Of a stretch of 64,000 bases of DNA, positions 8,411 through 17,616 are shown piece by piece (position 1 is the first letter of the stretch; the number at the start of each line of letters is the position of its first letter). Below the pieces are notes generated by a model. That model was not told the DNA's origin. It ran no database searches and was given only the letters and a program-made list of their open reading frames with translations. The stretch is taken from assembly GCA_963778025.1 (NCBI GenBank), contig CAVZTA010000008.1, positions 1 to 64,000 of the forward strand, read 5' to 3'. The stretch is from CAVZTA01 sp963778025 (GTDB lineage: Bacteria; Chloroflexota; Limnocylindria; Limnocylindrales; CSP1-4). The position numbers and the translations under genes are program-made.

Positions 8411-9737
8411 GATCGGGCGTCCCAGCCTCCTCAGCGAGCGTCGCGGCCCACCGGCGGGAGACAGCCTCCAGTTCTCCGGCCAGCGACGGTGCCATCCGGC
8501 CGCGCACCCGGACGTCGCGGTCACGATACTCCAGCTCGACCGTGCCCCGTTCCCGGACCCGTGCGAGGAGCTCACCCGCGGTGTACGGGACGGCGATGTC
8601 GACGTCCTGCCACAGCGACGCGAGCACGGCTGCGATCTCGTCGCGCAGCGTCTCGAGGCCGAACCCCGTGAGCGCCGACACGAGCACCGCGCCCGCGACG
8701 CTGGGCGCCGAGCCATGCCCGTTCTGCGCGTCCGCGGCGTCCATCAGCAGATCCGCCTTGTTGAACGCGACGAGCCGGGGCTTGTCGCCAGCGCCCAGCT
8801 CCTCCAGCACCGTCTGGACCGTCGTGCGGTGCTCCTCGAAGTGGCGATCGCTCGCGTCGACGACCTCGAGCAGGGCATCCGCGCGGGTGACCTCCTCGAG
8901 CGTCGCCCGGAACGCGTCGACCAGCTGGTGCGGCAGCTTGTGGATGAAGCCCACGGTGTCGGTGACGATCGCGGTCTGACCGTCACCCAGCTTCACCTGG
9001 CGCGACGTCGGGTCGAGCGTCGCGAACAGCATGTCCTCGGCGCGGGCGACCTCGCTCCCGACCAGCGAGTTCAGGAGCGTCGACTTGCCGGCGTTCGTGT
9101 AGCCCACGATCGCCACCGTCGCGAACAGCCGGCGGTCGCGGCCGCGGGCCGCCGTCTCCCGCTGCTGGCGGACGTTCTCGACCCGCAGCTTCATCTTCTT
9201 GATGCGCTCGCGGATGAGCCGCCGGTCTGTCTCCAGCTGCGACTCGCCCGGACCGCGACTGCCGATGCCACCCTGGGTCCGCGAGAGGTGCGTCCACATC
9301 CGCGTCAGGCGCGGCAGCTGGTACTCGAGCTGCGCGAGCTCGACCTGGAGGCGGCCCTCGTGGGTCTGGGCGTGCTGCGCGAAGATGTCGAGGATCAGAC
9401 GGCTGCGGTCGATGACCTTGACCTTGAGCAGGCTTTCCAGGGCCTTCTGCTGGCCGGGCGACAGCTCGTCGTCGGCGATGAGGATGTCGAAGCCCGTCTC
9501 CGACTTCGCCTGGAGGAGCTCCTCCGCCTTGCCCTTGCCGACATACCAGTTGGGATCGATGTGGCGTCGGTTCTGCCACTCGGCGCCGACGACGTCGGCA
9601 CCGGCCGTGGTGGCGAGGGCGGCGAGCTCGTCGATCGACTCGGCGGCGGTCCAGCCGGGGTCGTCACCCGTGTCGACGGCGAGCAGGAACGCCTTCTCGA
9701 CGGGCGGCGCGAGGTCGATCGGGGCTCGGGGGCTCAT
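8367..9737 (-). CDS. hflX: Ribosome-associated GTPase HflX
   Basis: HflX GTPase, 456 residues, which splits stalled or heat-damaged ribosomes in other bacteria. The N-terminal HflX domain (GADVVGAEWQNRRHIDPNWY and YVGKGKAEEL) is followed by the coiled linker GGIGSRGPGESQLETDRR and then the G domain. Its motifs are G1 GYTNAGKSTLLNSL, G3 DTVGFI and G4 NKAD. The length is typical of the family. The start ATG at 9737 precedes SPRAPIDLAPPVEKAFLLAV. It is followed by, and overlaps, a gene of unknown function. No hfq or miaA is adjacent as in enterobacteria, although miaA lies 2 kb away on the same strand. Confidence 0.97.
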   Translation of the reverse strand: MSPRAPIDLAPPVEKAFLLAVDTGDDPGWTAAESIDELAALATTAGADVVGAEWQNRRHIDPNWYVGKGKAEELLQAKSETGFDILIADDELSPGQQKALESLLKVKVIDRSRLILDIFAQHAQTHEGRLQVELAQLEYQLPRLTRMWTHLSRTQGGIGSRGPGESQLETDRRLIRERIKKMKLRVENVRQQRETAARGRDRRLFATVAIVGYTNAGKSTLLNSLVGSEVARAEDMLFATLDPTSRQVKLGDGQTAIVTDTVGFIHKLPHQLVDAFRATLEEVTRADALLEVVDASDRHFEEHRTTVQTVLEELGAGDKPRLVAFNKADLLMDAADAQNGHGSAPSVAGAVLVSALTGFGLETLRDEIAAVLASLWQDVDIAVPYTAGELLARVRERGTVELEYRDRDVRVRGRMAPSLAGELEAVSRRWAATLAEEAGTPDRDHPAAAGRERPPH

Positions 9738-9749
9738 GGCGCCGGAAGT

Positions 9750-10283
9750 CTAGCCCGGCATCCGCCGGACCGCGGTCGGTCGGTCGATCGGGGTCGGCGG
9801 ACGATCGGGACAGGCCGTGAGGCGTGATCCTGGACCCGACACGATCGACATCGCGCCCAGGCCCGCTGCGTCGAGGAGTCCCGGCCTTGGTGATCGCGGT
9901 GACGATGCCGTCGCGCCACTGGTCGCCCGTCGCGTCGGGGAAGTCGTACGCCTTGAGCGCGGCCACGATCTCGTCGACGCTGCGCCTGGGTCAGCGAGCC
10001 GAGCTGGTGAGGTTGGCCATCAGGAGCTCGCGCGTCGCCGTTCGGCATGCACCCGGCCGCGGCCGACGGCGACGCGCTCGCGGACGGAGAGGCGAGCGGT
10101 CGTGGGCGATGCCGAGGCGGGTGCCGCGCTCGCCGACGCGGAGGCGGGGGCGGCGGACGATGCCGGAGCGGCCGATGTCGCGACTGCCGATGGGCTGGAT
10201 GAGGCGGCTGACCCGCCGCCGCTGCAGGCGGCCAGCGCGAGGACGGCCATCGGCAGGACGAGGCGGCGAAGGACGACGAGCAC
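9750..10283 (-). CDS. Small secreted lipoprotein, multiply frameshifted
   Basis: A GTG at 10283, six bases after GAGGAGGGA, opens a signal peptide VLRRLVLPMAVLALAAC, whose LAAC is a lipobox, followed by GGGSAASSSPSAVATSAAP, a Ser/Ala/Pro linker. The frame then breaks near 10105; the linker continues as PLASPSASASPSAAAG in a second frame. It breaks again near 9985 into SVDEIVAALKAYDFPDATGD, a helical region with an aromatic-acidic patch, and possibly once more near 9915. The exact 3' end is uncertain. The linker and the YDFPDATGDQWRDGIVTAIT segment look conserved and functional. Anchored lipoprotein of unknown role. Confidence 0.5.
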
Positions 10284-10431
10284 CGGGGATTCCCTCCTCA
10301 CCCGACGCGACGCACGCCGGCTCGCCCATCGTCGCACCATCCGGTCGCTGCGTCATCGTCTGGTCGCGCCCGCGGCGCCATCGAACCTTGCGTTGACGAA
10401 GGTGCAACGTCCGGTGGTCCACCCTTCGGCC

Positions 10432-11067
10432 ATGAACGATCCTCGCCGTGCCGACACGACGCCGCTCGACCCGCCGTCCGACCCACCCCGCGACGACATC
10501 TCCATCGCTCGGGACGACCTGCTCACCGACGCCACCGATGCGCTCGTCGCCGACCCGGTGGACAGCGGCGACGGCCTGACCGACACCGAACGCTACGAGG
10601 GCTACGCCGAGGCAGGCGCACGGTCGACCGCGACGACCAGCCTCGACACGCTCATGGCCGACGAGCTTCGTGACGGCGAGACCTCCGACCCGAACGTCGC
10701 GGCCGAGGAGGGTCTGACGTGGGTGCCGCCGGTCGATCCCGTCGTCGTCCCCGACGCCGACGACCCCCAGGGTCTGGCGATCGCCGCCGGATTCGGGACG
10801 ACGGCCACGGACGAGCCGTTCGACGCCGACCACCACGACAGCGGCCTATCCGACGAGAGCGAGGTCACCGACCGGATCCGCGAGGCCCTGCGTGCGGACG
10901 CGCGGACCTCGACGCTGGCCGACCGGCTGGTCATCGCGACCCTCGGCGACGTGGCAGTGATCCGCGGCCTCGTCGATGACGTCGACGACAGCGATGCGAT
11001 CGAGGAGGTGGTCTCCGAGGTCGTGGGGATCGGCGAGGTCCGGGACGAGACGGAGCTGACGAGCTGA
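10432..11067 (+). CDS. BON-domain-like protein with acidic N-terminal region
   Basis: A 211-residue soluble protein. Residues 1-140 are highly acidic and low complexity, with many Asp-Pro and Asp-Asp steps. Residues about 145-205 (VTDRIREALRADARTSTL, then VIATLGDVAVIRGLVDDVDD) resemble a single BON domain: a helix followed by a strand-turn-strand with the G-D-V-V-G pattern. BON domains bind membranes or polysaccharide in osmotic-shock proteins such as OsmY. There is no signal peptide, so the protein is probably cytoplasmic, unlike OsmY. The start at ATG 10432 leaves the lipoprotein promoter region (minus strand) just upstream. Function is otherwise unknown. Confidence 0.65.
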   Translation: MNDPRRADTTPLDPPSDPPRDDISIARDDLLTDATDALVADPVDSGDGLTDTERYEGYAEAGARSTATTSLDTLMADELRDGETSDPNVAAEEGLTWVPPVDPVVVPDADDPQGLAIAAGFGTTATDEPFDADHHDSGLSDESEVTDRIREALRADARTSTLADRLVIATLGDVAVIRGLVDDVDDSDAIEEVVSEVVGIGEVRDETELTS

Positions 11068-11079
11068 GGCGGCCCGCCG

Positions 11080-11343
11080 CTACTTGGCGAGGCGCGCGAC
11101 CTTCGCGGCGAGCGCCTCGTTCGCCTTGCGCAGCCGGACGACCTCCTCCGCGAGCTGCTTGAGCGCCCGCTCCACATCGACGAGCTCGGCGCGGACGGCG
11201 CGGCGGAGGGCGGCGTCCATGTCGTTGCCGGTGCGCGACACGGTGGTCGAACGGCGGCGCGTCGGCTTGGTGGCCTTCGTGACCCCGTCGAGGATGTCCC
11301 CGATGTCGATGTTGAAACCCAGCGGCTGGTCGTCGGTCGGCAT
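11080..11343 (-). CDS. Small coiled-coil protein, hypothetical
   Basis: An 87-residue protein. Residues 1-35 contain GFNIDIGDILDGVTKATKP, and residues 40-85 form a heptad-like, strongly charged helix (LVDVERALKQLAEEVVRLRK then NEALAAKVARLAK). That predicts a short coiled coil, perhaps self-associating. The start ATG at 11343 follows a GC-rich gap after miaA; the open frame upstream is longer but unconvincing. It lies 116 bp downstream of miaA on the same strand and is convergent with the BON-like gene. No function can be assigned. Confidence 0.6.
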   Translation of the reverse strand: MPTDDQPLGFNIDIGDILDGVTKATKPTRRRSTTVSRTGNDMDAALRRAVRAELVDVERALKQLAEEVVRLRKANEALAAKVARLAK

Positions 11344-11459
11344 GCGCGCACGGTAGCGGGTGGCCGAGTCGGCGTCAGACCGTTCCGACGAGTGCCGCCA
11401 CCTGGGCGAGGGCGGCCGAGGTGACCGTCGATCCGGCGTCCAGCCATGCGATGTCCGGC

Positions 11460-12336
11460 TCAGCCGCGGAACCATGTCCGCTGGCGCTTGGCGAACCGCA
11501 CGTTGCGGCGGGCGTCGTCGGCGATCGCGTCCTCGAGGCTGCGCTCGCCGTCGAGCACGGACCAGGCCTCGCGGTAGCCGATGGCGCTGAACGCCGGCAG
11601 CCCGGGATCGTAGCGCTCACGCAGGGCGCGAGCCTCATCGATCAGGCCGGCATCGAACTGCTGGCGCGCGCGAGCGGCGATCCACCGGGCGTGCTCGTCG
11701 CGATCGGCGAGGTCGAGGCCGAGCCACACGACCGGAGCGGGATAGCCGCGGGGCGCGGGCCGCGGGATGTCGCCCTGGAGCGTCGCGATCTCGAGTGCCC
11801 GGACGACGCGGCGCGGGTTGGCGAGGTCCACGGTGGCGGCAAGGCCTGGGGCGCGGGCGCTGAGGTCGGCGACCAGGGGCGGCAGCCCCTCGCCGGCGAG
11901 CCGGTCCTCGATCGCCGCTCGCAGGGCGGCGTCGGACGGCAGCGCGTCCGTGTCGAGGCCGCGCGCGACCGCGCGAAGCCAGAGGCCGGTCCCCCCGACC
12001 AGCAGGCCGATGCCGCCGCGACCGCCGAGATCGCGCAGCACCTCCAGCGCATGCGCCCGGAAGTCGGCGACGCTGAACGGCTCGTCAGGCTCGACGAGGT
12101 CGAGACCGTGATGCACGACCCGCGCGCGCTCCTCGGCGGTGACCTTCGCCGTCCCGATGTCGAGCCCGCGATACACCTGGCGCGAATCGGCGGAGATCGA
12201 TCTCGACCGGCCGCGCGGGCCGCTGGAGCGCCTCCGCGAGCGCGATGGCGAGGCCGGTCTTCCCGGTCGCGGTCGGGCCGGCGATGACGATCAGGGGCGC
12301 GAGCGGCGCGTCCCGAGCGCCCGGACCCTCGCTCAG
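11460..12336 (-). CDS. miaA: tRNA dimethylallyltransferase MiaA, frameshifted
   Basis: Transfers a dimethylallyl group to A37 of tRNAs reading UNN codons. The N-terminal frame has the P-loop AGPTATGKTGLAIALAEAL; after a break near 12197 the second frame continues ISADSRQVYRGLDIGTAKV, with the substrate aspartate and the QVYRG motif, then LLVGGTGLWLRAV and the RNA-binding RQRTWFRG end. Removing one G in ATCGATC restores a protein of about 291 residues, normal length. The only start compatible with the P-loop frame near the miaB stop is a CTG at 12336, overlapping it by 4 bp; no ATG or GTG is in place. Function as the partner of MiaB is clear from the neighbour. Confidence 0.88.
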
Positions 12337-14006
12337 ATGAGCGTCCCGCGCAGCGCGTACGGCCCGCCGTGCTCGACCCGCACGCGCACCAGCTGGCCAA
12401 GGAGCGACGCGTCGCCGGCGAGGTGGACGAGCTTGGACTCACGGTTTCGCCCCACGAGATGCGCGACGCCCGCCGGCAGGTGGGCGAAGGCGTCGCGTGC
12501 CTCCGCGGACCCCGAGCCTTCGGCCGTGTCGTCGTCGTGGTCGTGGCTCCGCGGCGCGACCACGTGGTCCACGAGGACCTCGGTCGCGTGTCCGACCCAG
12601 GCGCGGTTGCGCTCGAGCCCGATCCCCTCCTGGATCCGCAGGAGCTCGTTGAGCCGTCGTCGCTTCTCGGCGGCGGGCACGTCGTCGGCGAGCTTCGTCG
12701 CGGGCGTGCCGGGTCGCTCCGAATAGGCCGCCGCGAACACCTGGTCGTAGCGGACCGTCTCGAGCAGCCGCAGCGTGCCCTCGAACTGCGCCTCGGTCTC
12801 ACCGCAGAACCCGACGATGACGTCGGTCGACAGCGCGATCCCGGGGACTGCCTCGCGGATCCGCGCCAGGCGCTCGAGGTACTGCGAGATCGTGTACTGC
12901 CGGCCCATGCGACGAAGCATCGCGTCGTCGCCCGACTGGACCGGCAGATGCAGCGCCTCGCACAGCGACGGGCAGTCGGCCATCGCGGCGATGAGTCGGT
13001 CGGACAGATCCCACGGATGCGACGTGACGAACCGCAGCCGGGGGATGGCAGGGCGGCCGTCGGCGGTACGAAGACCGTCGATGGCGCGGATGAGCTCCGC
13101 GAGATCCGGTCGCCCGTGGAGGTCGAGCCGGCGGCCGACCTCGCGCTCACGGTCGACATGCGCGAACCGTCCCTCGGCCGCCAGGTCGTGCCCGTACGAG
13201 TTGACGTTCTGGCCGAGTAGCGTGACCTCGCGGTAACCGGCCGCGGCCAGGACGCGCGCCTCGTCGAGGATGTCGTCGAACGGACGGCTGCGCTCAGGAC
13301 CGCGGGAGAACGGGACGATGCAGTAGGTGCACGTCTTGTCGCAGCCGTACACGATGGGCAGCCACGCCGAGATCGCGGAGCCTCGCGCGACGCCGCCGGA
13401 GGCCAGCGCGGCCGCGCGCGACGAGGCGAGGTGCGACGCGTCCGACACCGGCACCTGGTGCACGAGCGTCGTCGCCGCGGTCGATCGTGACGTGCCCGCC
13501 CCGATGGCGCCCTGCAGCGAGGCCAGCCCGAGTCGATCCACGAGCTCCGGCTCCTCGTCGGGCCGCAGGAACAGGTCGACGGCCGGGTACTTCCGCTCGA
13601 GGCCCGTTCGATCGCGCTCGCGCACGGCGCACCCGGTGAGCACCACGCGCATGCCCGGGTTCGCACGCTTGAGGCGGTCGAGATGGCCCTGCCGCCCGAC
13701 GACCTTGGCCTCGGCCGCCTCACGGATGGCGCACGTGTTGATGACGACGAGATCGGCGGCGTCCATCGAGCCCGCCTCGGGGCACCCGGCGGCGAGCAGG
13801 CGCCCGGCCATCTCCTCGGAGTCGCTCTTGTTCATCTGGCAGCCGAGGGTCCAGACGAAGAACCGCGGCAGGGTCGGCGCGTCGGGCCGGAACTCGGTGA
13901 GCCGTGCGTCATCGGGCGCGAGCGGATCGCGCGGTCCGGCGGGCGCGACCGTCGGCGGGACGAGGTCCAGCACGGGCAGCGCGCGAGACGGCGTGCGAAG
14001 CGTCAT
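12333..14006 (-). CDS. miaB: tRNA-2-methylthio-N6-dimethylallyladenosine synthase MiaB
   Basis: Radical-SAM methylthiotransferase that modifies the i6A37 made by MiaA. The N-terminal domain starts with RFFVWTLGCQMNKSDSEE (the UPF0004 domain, with its first cluster cysteine), and the radical SAM CxxxCxxC is in YGCDKTCTYCIVPFSRG (about residues 218-234). The C-terminal TRAM domain lies in the last 90 residues. At 557 residues it is longer than the usual 430-470: there is a 45-residue N-terminal extension, an insertion before the radical SAM motif (rich in Ser/Ala/Thr), and an insertion with HDHDDDTAEGSGSAEARD in the TRAM region. The start at ATG 14006 is well supported. Translationally coupled to miaA. 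Confidence 0.96.
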   Translation of the reverse strand: MTLRTPSRALPVLDLVPPTVAPAGPRDPLAPDDARLTEFRPDAPTLPRFFVWTLGCQMNKSDSEEMAGRLLAAGCPEAGSMDAADLVVINTCAIREAAEAKVVGRQGHLDRLKRANPGMRVVLTGCAVRERDRTGLERKYPAVDLFLRPDEEPELVDRLGLASLQGAIGAGTSRSTAATTLVHQVPVSDASHLASSRAAALASGGVARGSAISAWLPIVYGCDKTCTYCIVPFSRGPERSRPFDDILDEARVLAAAGYREVTLLGQNVNSYGHDLAAEGRFAHVDREREVGRRLDLHGRPDLAELIRAIDGLRTADGRPAIPRLRFVTSHPWDLSDRLIAAMADCPSLCEALHLPVQSGDDAMLRRMGRQYTISQYLERLARIREAVPGIALSTDVIVGFCGETEAQFEGTLRLLETVRYDQVFAAAYSERPGTPATKLADDVPAAEKRRRLNELLRIQEGIGLERNRAWVGHATEVLVDHVVAPRSHDHDDDTAEGSGSAEARDAFAHLPAGVAHLVGRNRESKLVHLAGDASLLGQLVRVRVEHGGPYALRGTLI

Positions 14007-14089
14007 GGCTCGGGGATGGTACGTCGTCGCGGGCGTGCCACTCGGGAACGCGGGCCGGTCAGCGCCTGGCCCTCCCCTACCATCCCCCG

Positions 14090-14863
14090 ATGGAGCTCCT
14101 GACGAACCCGGAGACCTGGGTCGCCCTGTTCACGCTGACGGTGCTCGAGATCGTCCTCGGCATCGACAACGTGATCTTCATCTCCATCCTCGTCCAGCGG
14201 CTGCCGATGGCGGACCGCGACCGCGCCCGGCTGGTCGGCCTGGGGCTCGCGATGGGGATGCGGATCCTGCTGCTGCTGACGATCTCGTGGATCGCCGGCC
14301 TGACGCAGCCGGTGTTCACCATCGCCGGACATCCGTTCTCGTGGCGTGACCTGATCCTCATCGGCGGCGGCCTGTTCCTGCTGTGGAAGGCGACCACCGA
14401 GATCCACGAGGCGCTCGAGGGCGAGGCGGAGCACACCGTCGAGGCGGGACCGACGACGACGTTCGGCGCGGTGCTGGTGCAGATCGTGCTGCTGGACATC
14501 GTCTTCTCGCTCGACTCGGTGCTGACCGCGGTCGGCCTCGTCGACGAGGTCGCGATCATGATCGCGGCGGTCGTCATCGCCGTCGGCGTGATGCTCATCG
14601 CGTCGGGACCGCTGGCGAGCTTCGTCCACGCGCACCCGACCGTGAAGATGCTGGCGCTCGCGTTCCTGGTGCTCATCGGCGTGACGCTCGTCGCCGACGG
14701 CTTCGGCTTCCACATCCCGAAGGACTACATCTACGCGGCGATGGGCTTCTCGGTGCTGGTCGAAGCGCTGAACCTGCGGGCGGCCCGTCGCCGCCATCGC
14801 GGAACGCCGGTCGAGCTGCACCCGACATTCGTGAAGGACCGGCCGGACGCCGAGCCCGGCTGA
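14090..14863 (+). CDS. TerC-family integral membrane protein
   Basis: TerC family, 257 residues, seven or so transmembrane segments. Diagnostic acidic-polar motifs sit within membrane helices: LEIVLGIDNVIFISIL (about residues 17-32) and LLDIVFSLDSVLTAVG (about residues 137-152). The first and second halves repeat the same pattern. Recent work links TerC relatives to metal (Mn2+) efflux and metallation of exported proteins; older work to tellurite resistance. The ATG at 14090 is preceded by a promoter-like CTACCATCC. It is transcribed away from miaB. A specific substrate cannot be named. Confidence 0.92.
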   Translation: MELLTNPETWVALFTLTVLEIVLGIDNVIFISILVQRLPMADRDRARLVGLGLAMGMRILLLLTISWIAGLTQPVFTIAGHPFSWRDLILIGGGLFLLWKATTEIHEALEGEAEHTVEAGPTTTFGAVLVQIVLLDIVFSLDSVLTAVGLVDEVAIMIAAVVIAVGVMLIASGPLASFVHAHPTVKMLALAFLVLIGVTLVADGFGFHIPKDYIYAAMGFSVLVEALNLRAARRRHRGTPVELHPTFVKDRPDAEPG

Positions 14864-14924
14864 GCGTCCGCAGCCCGCACCTCGCGCTCGTCCCGCGGCC
14901 GGGTCACGCGGTTTCGCGCGACGT

Positions 14925-15086
14925 TCCGATGTGGTCGAACAACATCCGCGGATCCGCCCCTCGCCAGTGGGCCTCTGTCCGATGTCATCGAACACAGCTC
15001 GCAACGAGGACCTCCCGAGGGTCATCTCCGGGTCCCAGAGAGACGCTCTCGGCCGCCAGGTCGATGTCCTGTTCGATGACATCGGA
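14925..15086. repeat. Three-copy TCCGATGTNNTCGAAC inverted repeat cluster
   Basis: TCCGATGTCATCGAAC at 14978-14993 is the perfect 16-bp reverse complement of 15071-15086, with 77 bases between; a third copy with two changes is at 14925-14940 in direct orientation to the first. The cluster lies between convergent terC and an acetyltransferase gene and overlaps the long C-terminal tail of the latter. It may be a REP-like or terminator structure, or an operator array. Confidence 0.6.
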
Positions 15087-15741
15087 AAACGGTCCGCGAG
15101 TGTGCCCGGCCGTGTCCCGTTCGAGTGGCGGGTCTACCGCGCGGAGGTCGAGCCGACGCTCGCCGCTCGACGGCCGCCTCGCACGCCAGGTGGCGCGGTC
15201 GAGGCGGTACAGGACGTGGCGCCGGAGGCGGTGACCCTCGGGAAAGCGCGGATGGTCGAAATCGTCAGCCGGGTCGTGGGTCATGCCGAGGCGCTCCATG
15301 ACCGCGCGGCTCCGGACGTTCGCCGGGACGGTGAACGAGACGATCTCGTCGAGGCTGACGGTCTCGAACCCGAACCTGAGCGCCGCCTCGGCAGCCTCGG
15401 TCGCGAAGCCGTTACCCCAGGCATCCGGTGCGAGCCGCCAGCCGACCTCGACCGCCGGCGTGAACGGCGCCTCGAACGACGGGGCGCTGAGCCCGGTGAA
15501 CCCGATGAAGCCGCCGGTGTCGAGTCGCTCCATGGCCCACTGGCCGTAGCCCCGCGTCGCCCACGCCTCGACGATCCAGGCGACGAACGCGTCGCTCTCC
15601 TCGCGCGTGAGCGCGCGGGAGAGGTGCTGCGCCACGCGCGGATCGGCGTTCATCGCCGCGAACGGCGTCGAGGTCGTCCTCGCGCCAGCCGCGCAGGAGC
15701 AGGCGGTCGGTCCGGACCTCCGGGATCTCGCCCTCCCTCAC
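14985..15741 (-). CDS. GNAT-family N-acetyltransferase (RimJ/RimL type), frameshifted
   Basis: Acetyl-CoA-dependent acyltransferase. The N-terminal frame, from GTG 15741 (GTGA overlap with the PHP gene), begins REGEIPEVRTDRLLLRGWRED; after a break near 15658 it continues MNADPRVAQHLSRALTREES, the acetyl-CoA region VGWRLAPDAWGNGFATEAA and the C-terminal NVRSRAVMERLGMTHDP. This order is that of RimJ/RimL-like GNATs, which normally end about where YRLDRATWRARRP occurs. Here the frame runs another 65 residues through repeat DNA (15071-15086), so the true end may be earlier, near 15165. One extra C explains the break. Substrate unknown. Confidence 0.8.
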
Positions 15742-16673
15742 CGCCCGTCGCCGGCGTCGATCGCGTCGAGCACCGCGCGCTCGACGCTCGTGGGCAGGAA
15801 CAGCTCGGCGTGCGACTGGGCGTAGGGCCCCAGGTCGCCGTGGTAGTCGGTGCCGCCCGAGGGCAGCAGCCCGAACGCCCGGGCGAAGCTCGTCATCCGC
15901 CGCCGCGTCGCGGTGTCGAACGAGCGGTGATGCGTCTCGATGCCGGCCAGCCCGGCCTCGACCAATCCCAGGATGAGGTCCCGCCGGTCGGGCGCCCACG
16001 CGAAGTGCGCCAGCACCGGCAGGCCGCGCGCGGCGCGGATCGTCTGGATCGCCTCGACCGGCCCCAGCCCGGTCCGCGGCACGTAGCCCGGCATGCCCCA
16101 GCCCAGGAGCCGCGAGAACGCGTCCTCGACCGACTCGGCGAACCCTGCGGCGACGAGCGCCCGTGCCACCGTCGGCCGCCCCAGTGCGTCGTCGCGCGTG
16201 AGGTCGAGCCGTGAGACCTGCTCGTCGATCGGCATCCCGAGCTCGCGGAAGCGGTCGACCGTCTGCTCGAAGCGTGTCCGGCGCGCCTCGCGCTGCCGGC
16301 GCAGCGCCGCCTCCAGCGCGGCGTCGTGGGGATCGACCCCCAGCCCGAGCACATGCAGCTCCCCCTCGGGAACGTCGAGGCCGCGCGTCAGGGCGTTGAT
16401 CTCGACGCCCGGGATGAGCCGCAGTCCCTCGGGCGGACCGGCCTCCAGGATCTCGTGCACGCCGGCCAGCGAGTCGTGGTCGGTGATCGAGAGCGTCCGG
16501 ACGCCGGCGCCGACGACCTGCCGCACCAGCTCCGCGGGTTCGAGCACGCCGTCGGAGCGCGTGGTGTGGGTGTGGAAGTCGGCCTTCGCGGGGACCAGGG
16601 GTCGCGGCCAGGCGCGTTCCTCACCCAGCGCATGGCGGCGAGGCCGAGCGGGGCGCGCGGGACCGCCCGTCAC
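15738..16673 (-). CDS. PHP-domain phosphoesterase (YciV/RNase AM-like)
   Basis: PHP-fold metallophosphoesterase, 311 residues. Metal-ligand motifs appear in order: ADFHTHTTRSDGVLEP (about residues 31-46), SITDHDSLAGV, GVEINA, HFAWAP, and the C-terminal GTDYHGDLG. Closest in type to the trinuclear YciV family, which removes 3'-terminal nucleotides or hydrolyses pAp-like nucleotides. The start ATG at 16673 gives a 30-residue basic leader that is dispensable; an internal start is possible. It overlaps the acetyltransferase gene by 4 bp and follows ymdB by 24 bp, so it may be cotranscribed with this RNA-metabolism cluster (rny, ymdB). Confidence 0.88.
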   Translation of the reverse strand: MTGGPARPARPRRHALGEERAWPRPLVPAKADFHTHTTRSDGVLEPAELVRQVVGAGVRTLSITDHDSLAGVHEILEAGPPEGLRLIPGVEINALTRGLDVPEGELHVLGLGVDPHDAALEAALRRQREARRTRFEQTVDRFRELGMPIDEQVSRLDLTRDDALGRPTVARALVAAGFAESVEDAFSRLLGWGMPGYVPRTGLGPVEAIQTIRAARGLPVLAHFAWAPDRRDLILGLVEAGLAGIETHHRSFDTATRRRMTSFARAFGLLPSGGTDYHGDLGPYAQSHAELFLPTSVERAVLDAIDAGDGR

Positions 16674-16697
16674 GCGGCGCCTGTCACGCGATGCCCG

Positions 16698-17561
16698 TCA
16701 CGCGTCGATGAGGCGCTGGATCCGTTCGATCTGGAGCGCACGACCGGTCGCCGGGTCGACGTCGATCTGGCAGGCGTTCAGGACGACCGATCCCTCCCCC
16801 ACCTCGAACCGGGTCGGCAGCGCGTTCACGAAGCGCGGCAGGACGGTCTTGGGGTCGAAGCCGATGACGCTCCACAACGGCCCCGTCATCCCGAGGTCGG
16901 TGAGGTACGCGGTCCCCTTCGGCAGGATCCGCTCGTCGCCGGTGACGACGTGGGTGTGCGTGCCGACGACCGCGCTGACCCGCCCGTCGAGATACAGCCC
17001 CAGCGCGTTCTTCTCGGACGTGATCTCGCAGTGGAAGTCGACCAGGCGGATGGGTGGCAGCGGCTCGCTGGCCTCGTCCAGCACCCGGTCGGCCTCGGTG
17101 AACGGGTTCTCGATCGGCTGCATGTAGGTCCGGCCCTGGAGGTTGATGACCGCGACGTCGCTGCCGTCGAGGGCGTGGTAGATGCCCCAGCCACGACCCG
17201 GGACGTCGTGGGTGCCGTAGTTGAGCGGCCGCAGGATGCGCTCGTTCGCGTCGAGGACGGGGTAGATCTCGCGCTTGTCCCAGATGTGATTGCCGCTCGT
17301 GATGACGTCGACGCCGGCCTGGAAGAGCGCGTCCGCGGTCGAGCTCGTGAGACCCATCCCGCCGGCGACGTTCTCGCCGTTCGCCGTCACGAAGTCGATG
17401 CCCCGCTCCTCGCGGAGGCCGGGCAGGACGTGCTCGATCACCTGGCGTCCGGGCTTGCCGATGATGTCGCCGATCATCAGGACGCGGGTCGCGCCCGGCG
17501 GTCGCGGCGCGTCGCCGTTCGGCGCGTTGCCCAGCCCGGCACGCTCGCTGCGCCCGGTCAC
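16698..17561 (-). CDS. ymdB: YmdB-type metallophosphoesterase (TIGR00282 family)
   Basis: Calcineurin-like phosphodiesterase of the YmdB/DR1281 group, which hydrolyses 2',3'-cyclic nucleotides or cAMP and interacts functionally with RNase Y in Bacillus. Motifs are LMIGDIIGKPGRQVI (metal Asp), TANGENVAGGMGLT, SGNHIWDKREI (Asn-His pair) and VGTHTHVVTGDE (two His). I give the GTG at 17561 as the outer start; ATG 17477, immediately before the first motif, is equally likely and gives about 259 residues, the normal length. It lies two genes downstream of rny, an arrangement conserved in many bacteria. Confidence 0.92.
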   Translation of the reverse strand: MTGRSERAGLGNAPNGDAPRPPGATRVLMIGDIIGKPGRQVIEHVLPGLREERGIDFVTANGENVAGGMGLTSSTADALFQAGVDVITSGNHIWDKREIYPVLDANERILRPLNYGTHDVPGRGWGIYHALDGSDVAVINLQGRTYMQPIENPFTEADRVLDEASEPLPPIRLVDFHCEITSEKNALGLYLDGRVSAVVGTHTHVVTGDERILPKGTAYLTDLGMTGPLWSVIGFDPKTVLPRFVNALPTRFEVGEGSVVLNACQIDVDPATGRALQIERIQRLIDA

Positions 17562-17616
17562 GCGTGGATCACGAACGGTCCTCGTCCATCCCGAGCAGTC
17601 TACGTGCGGCGGCCGG

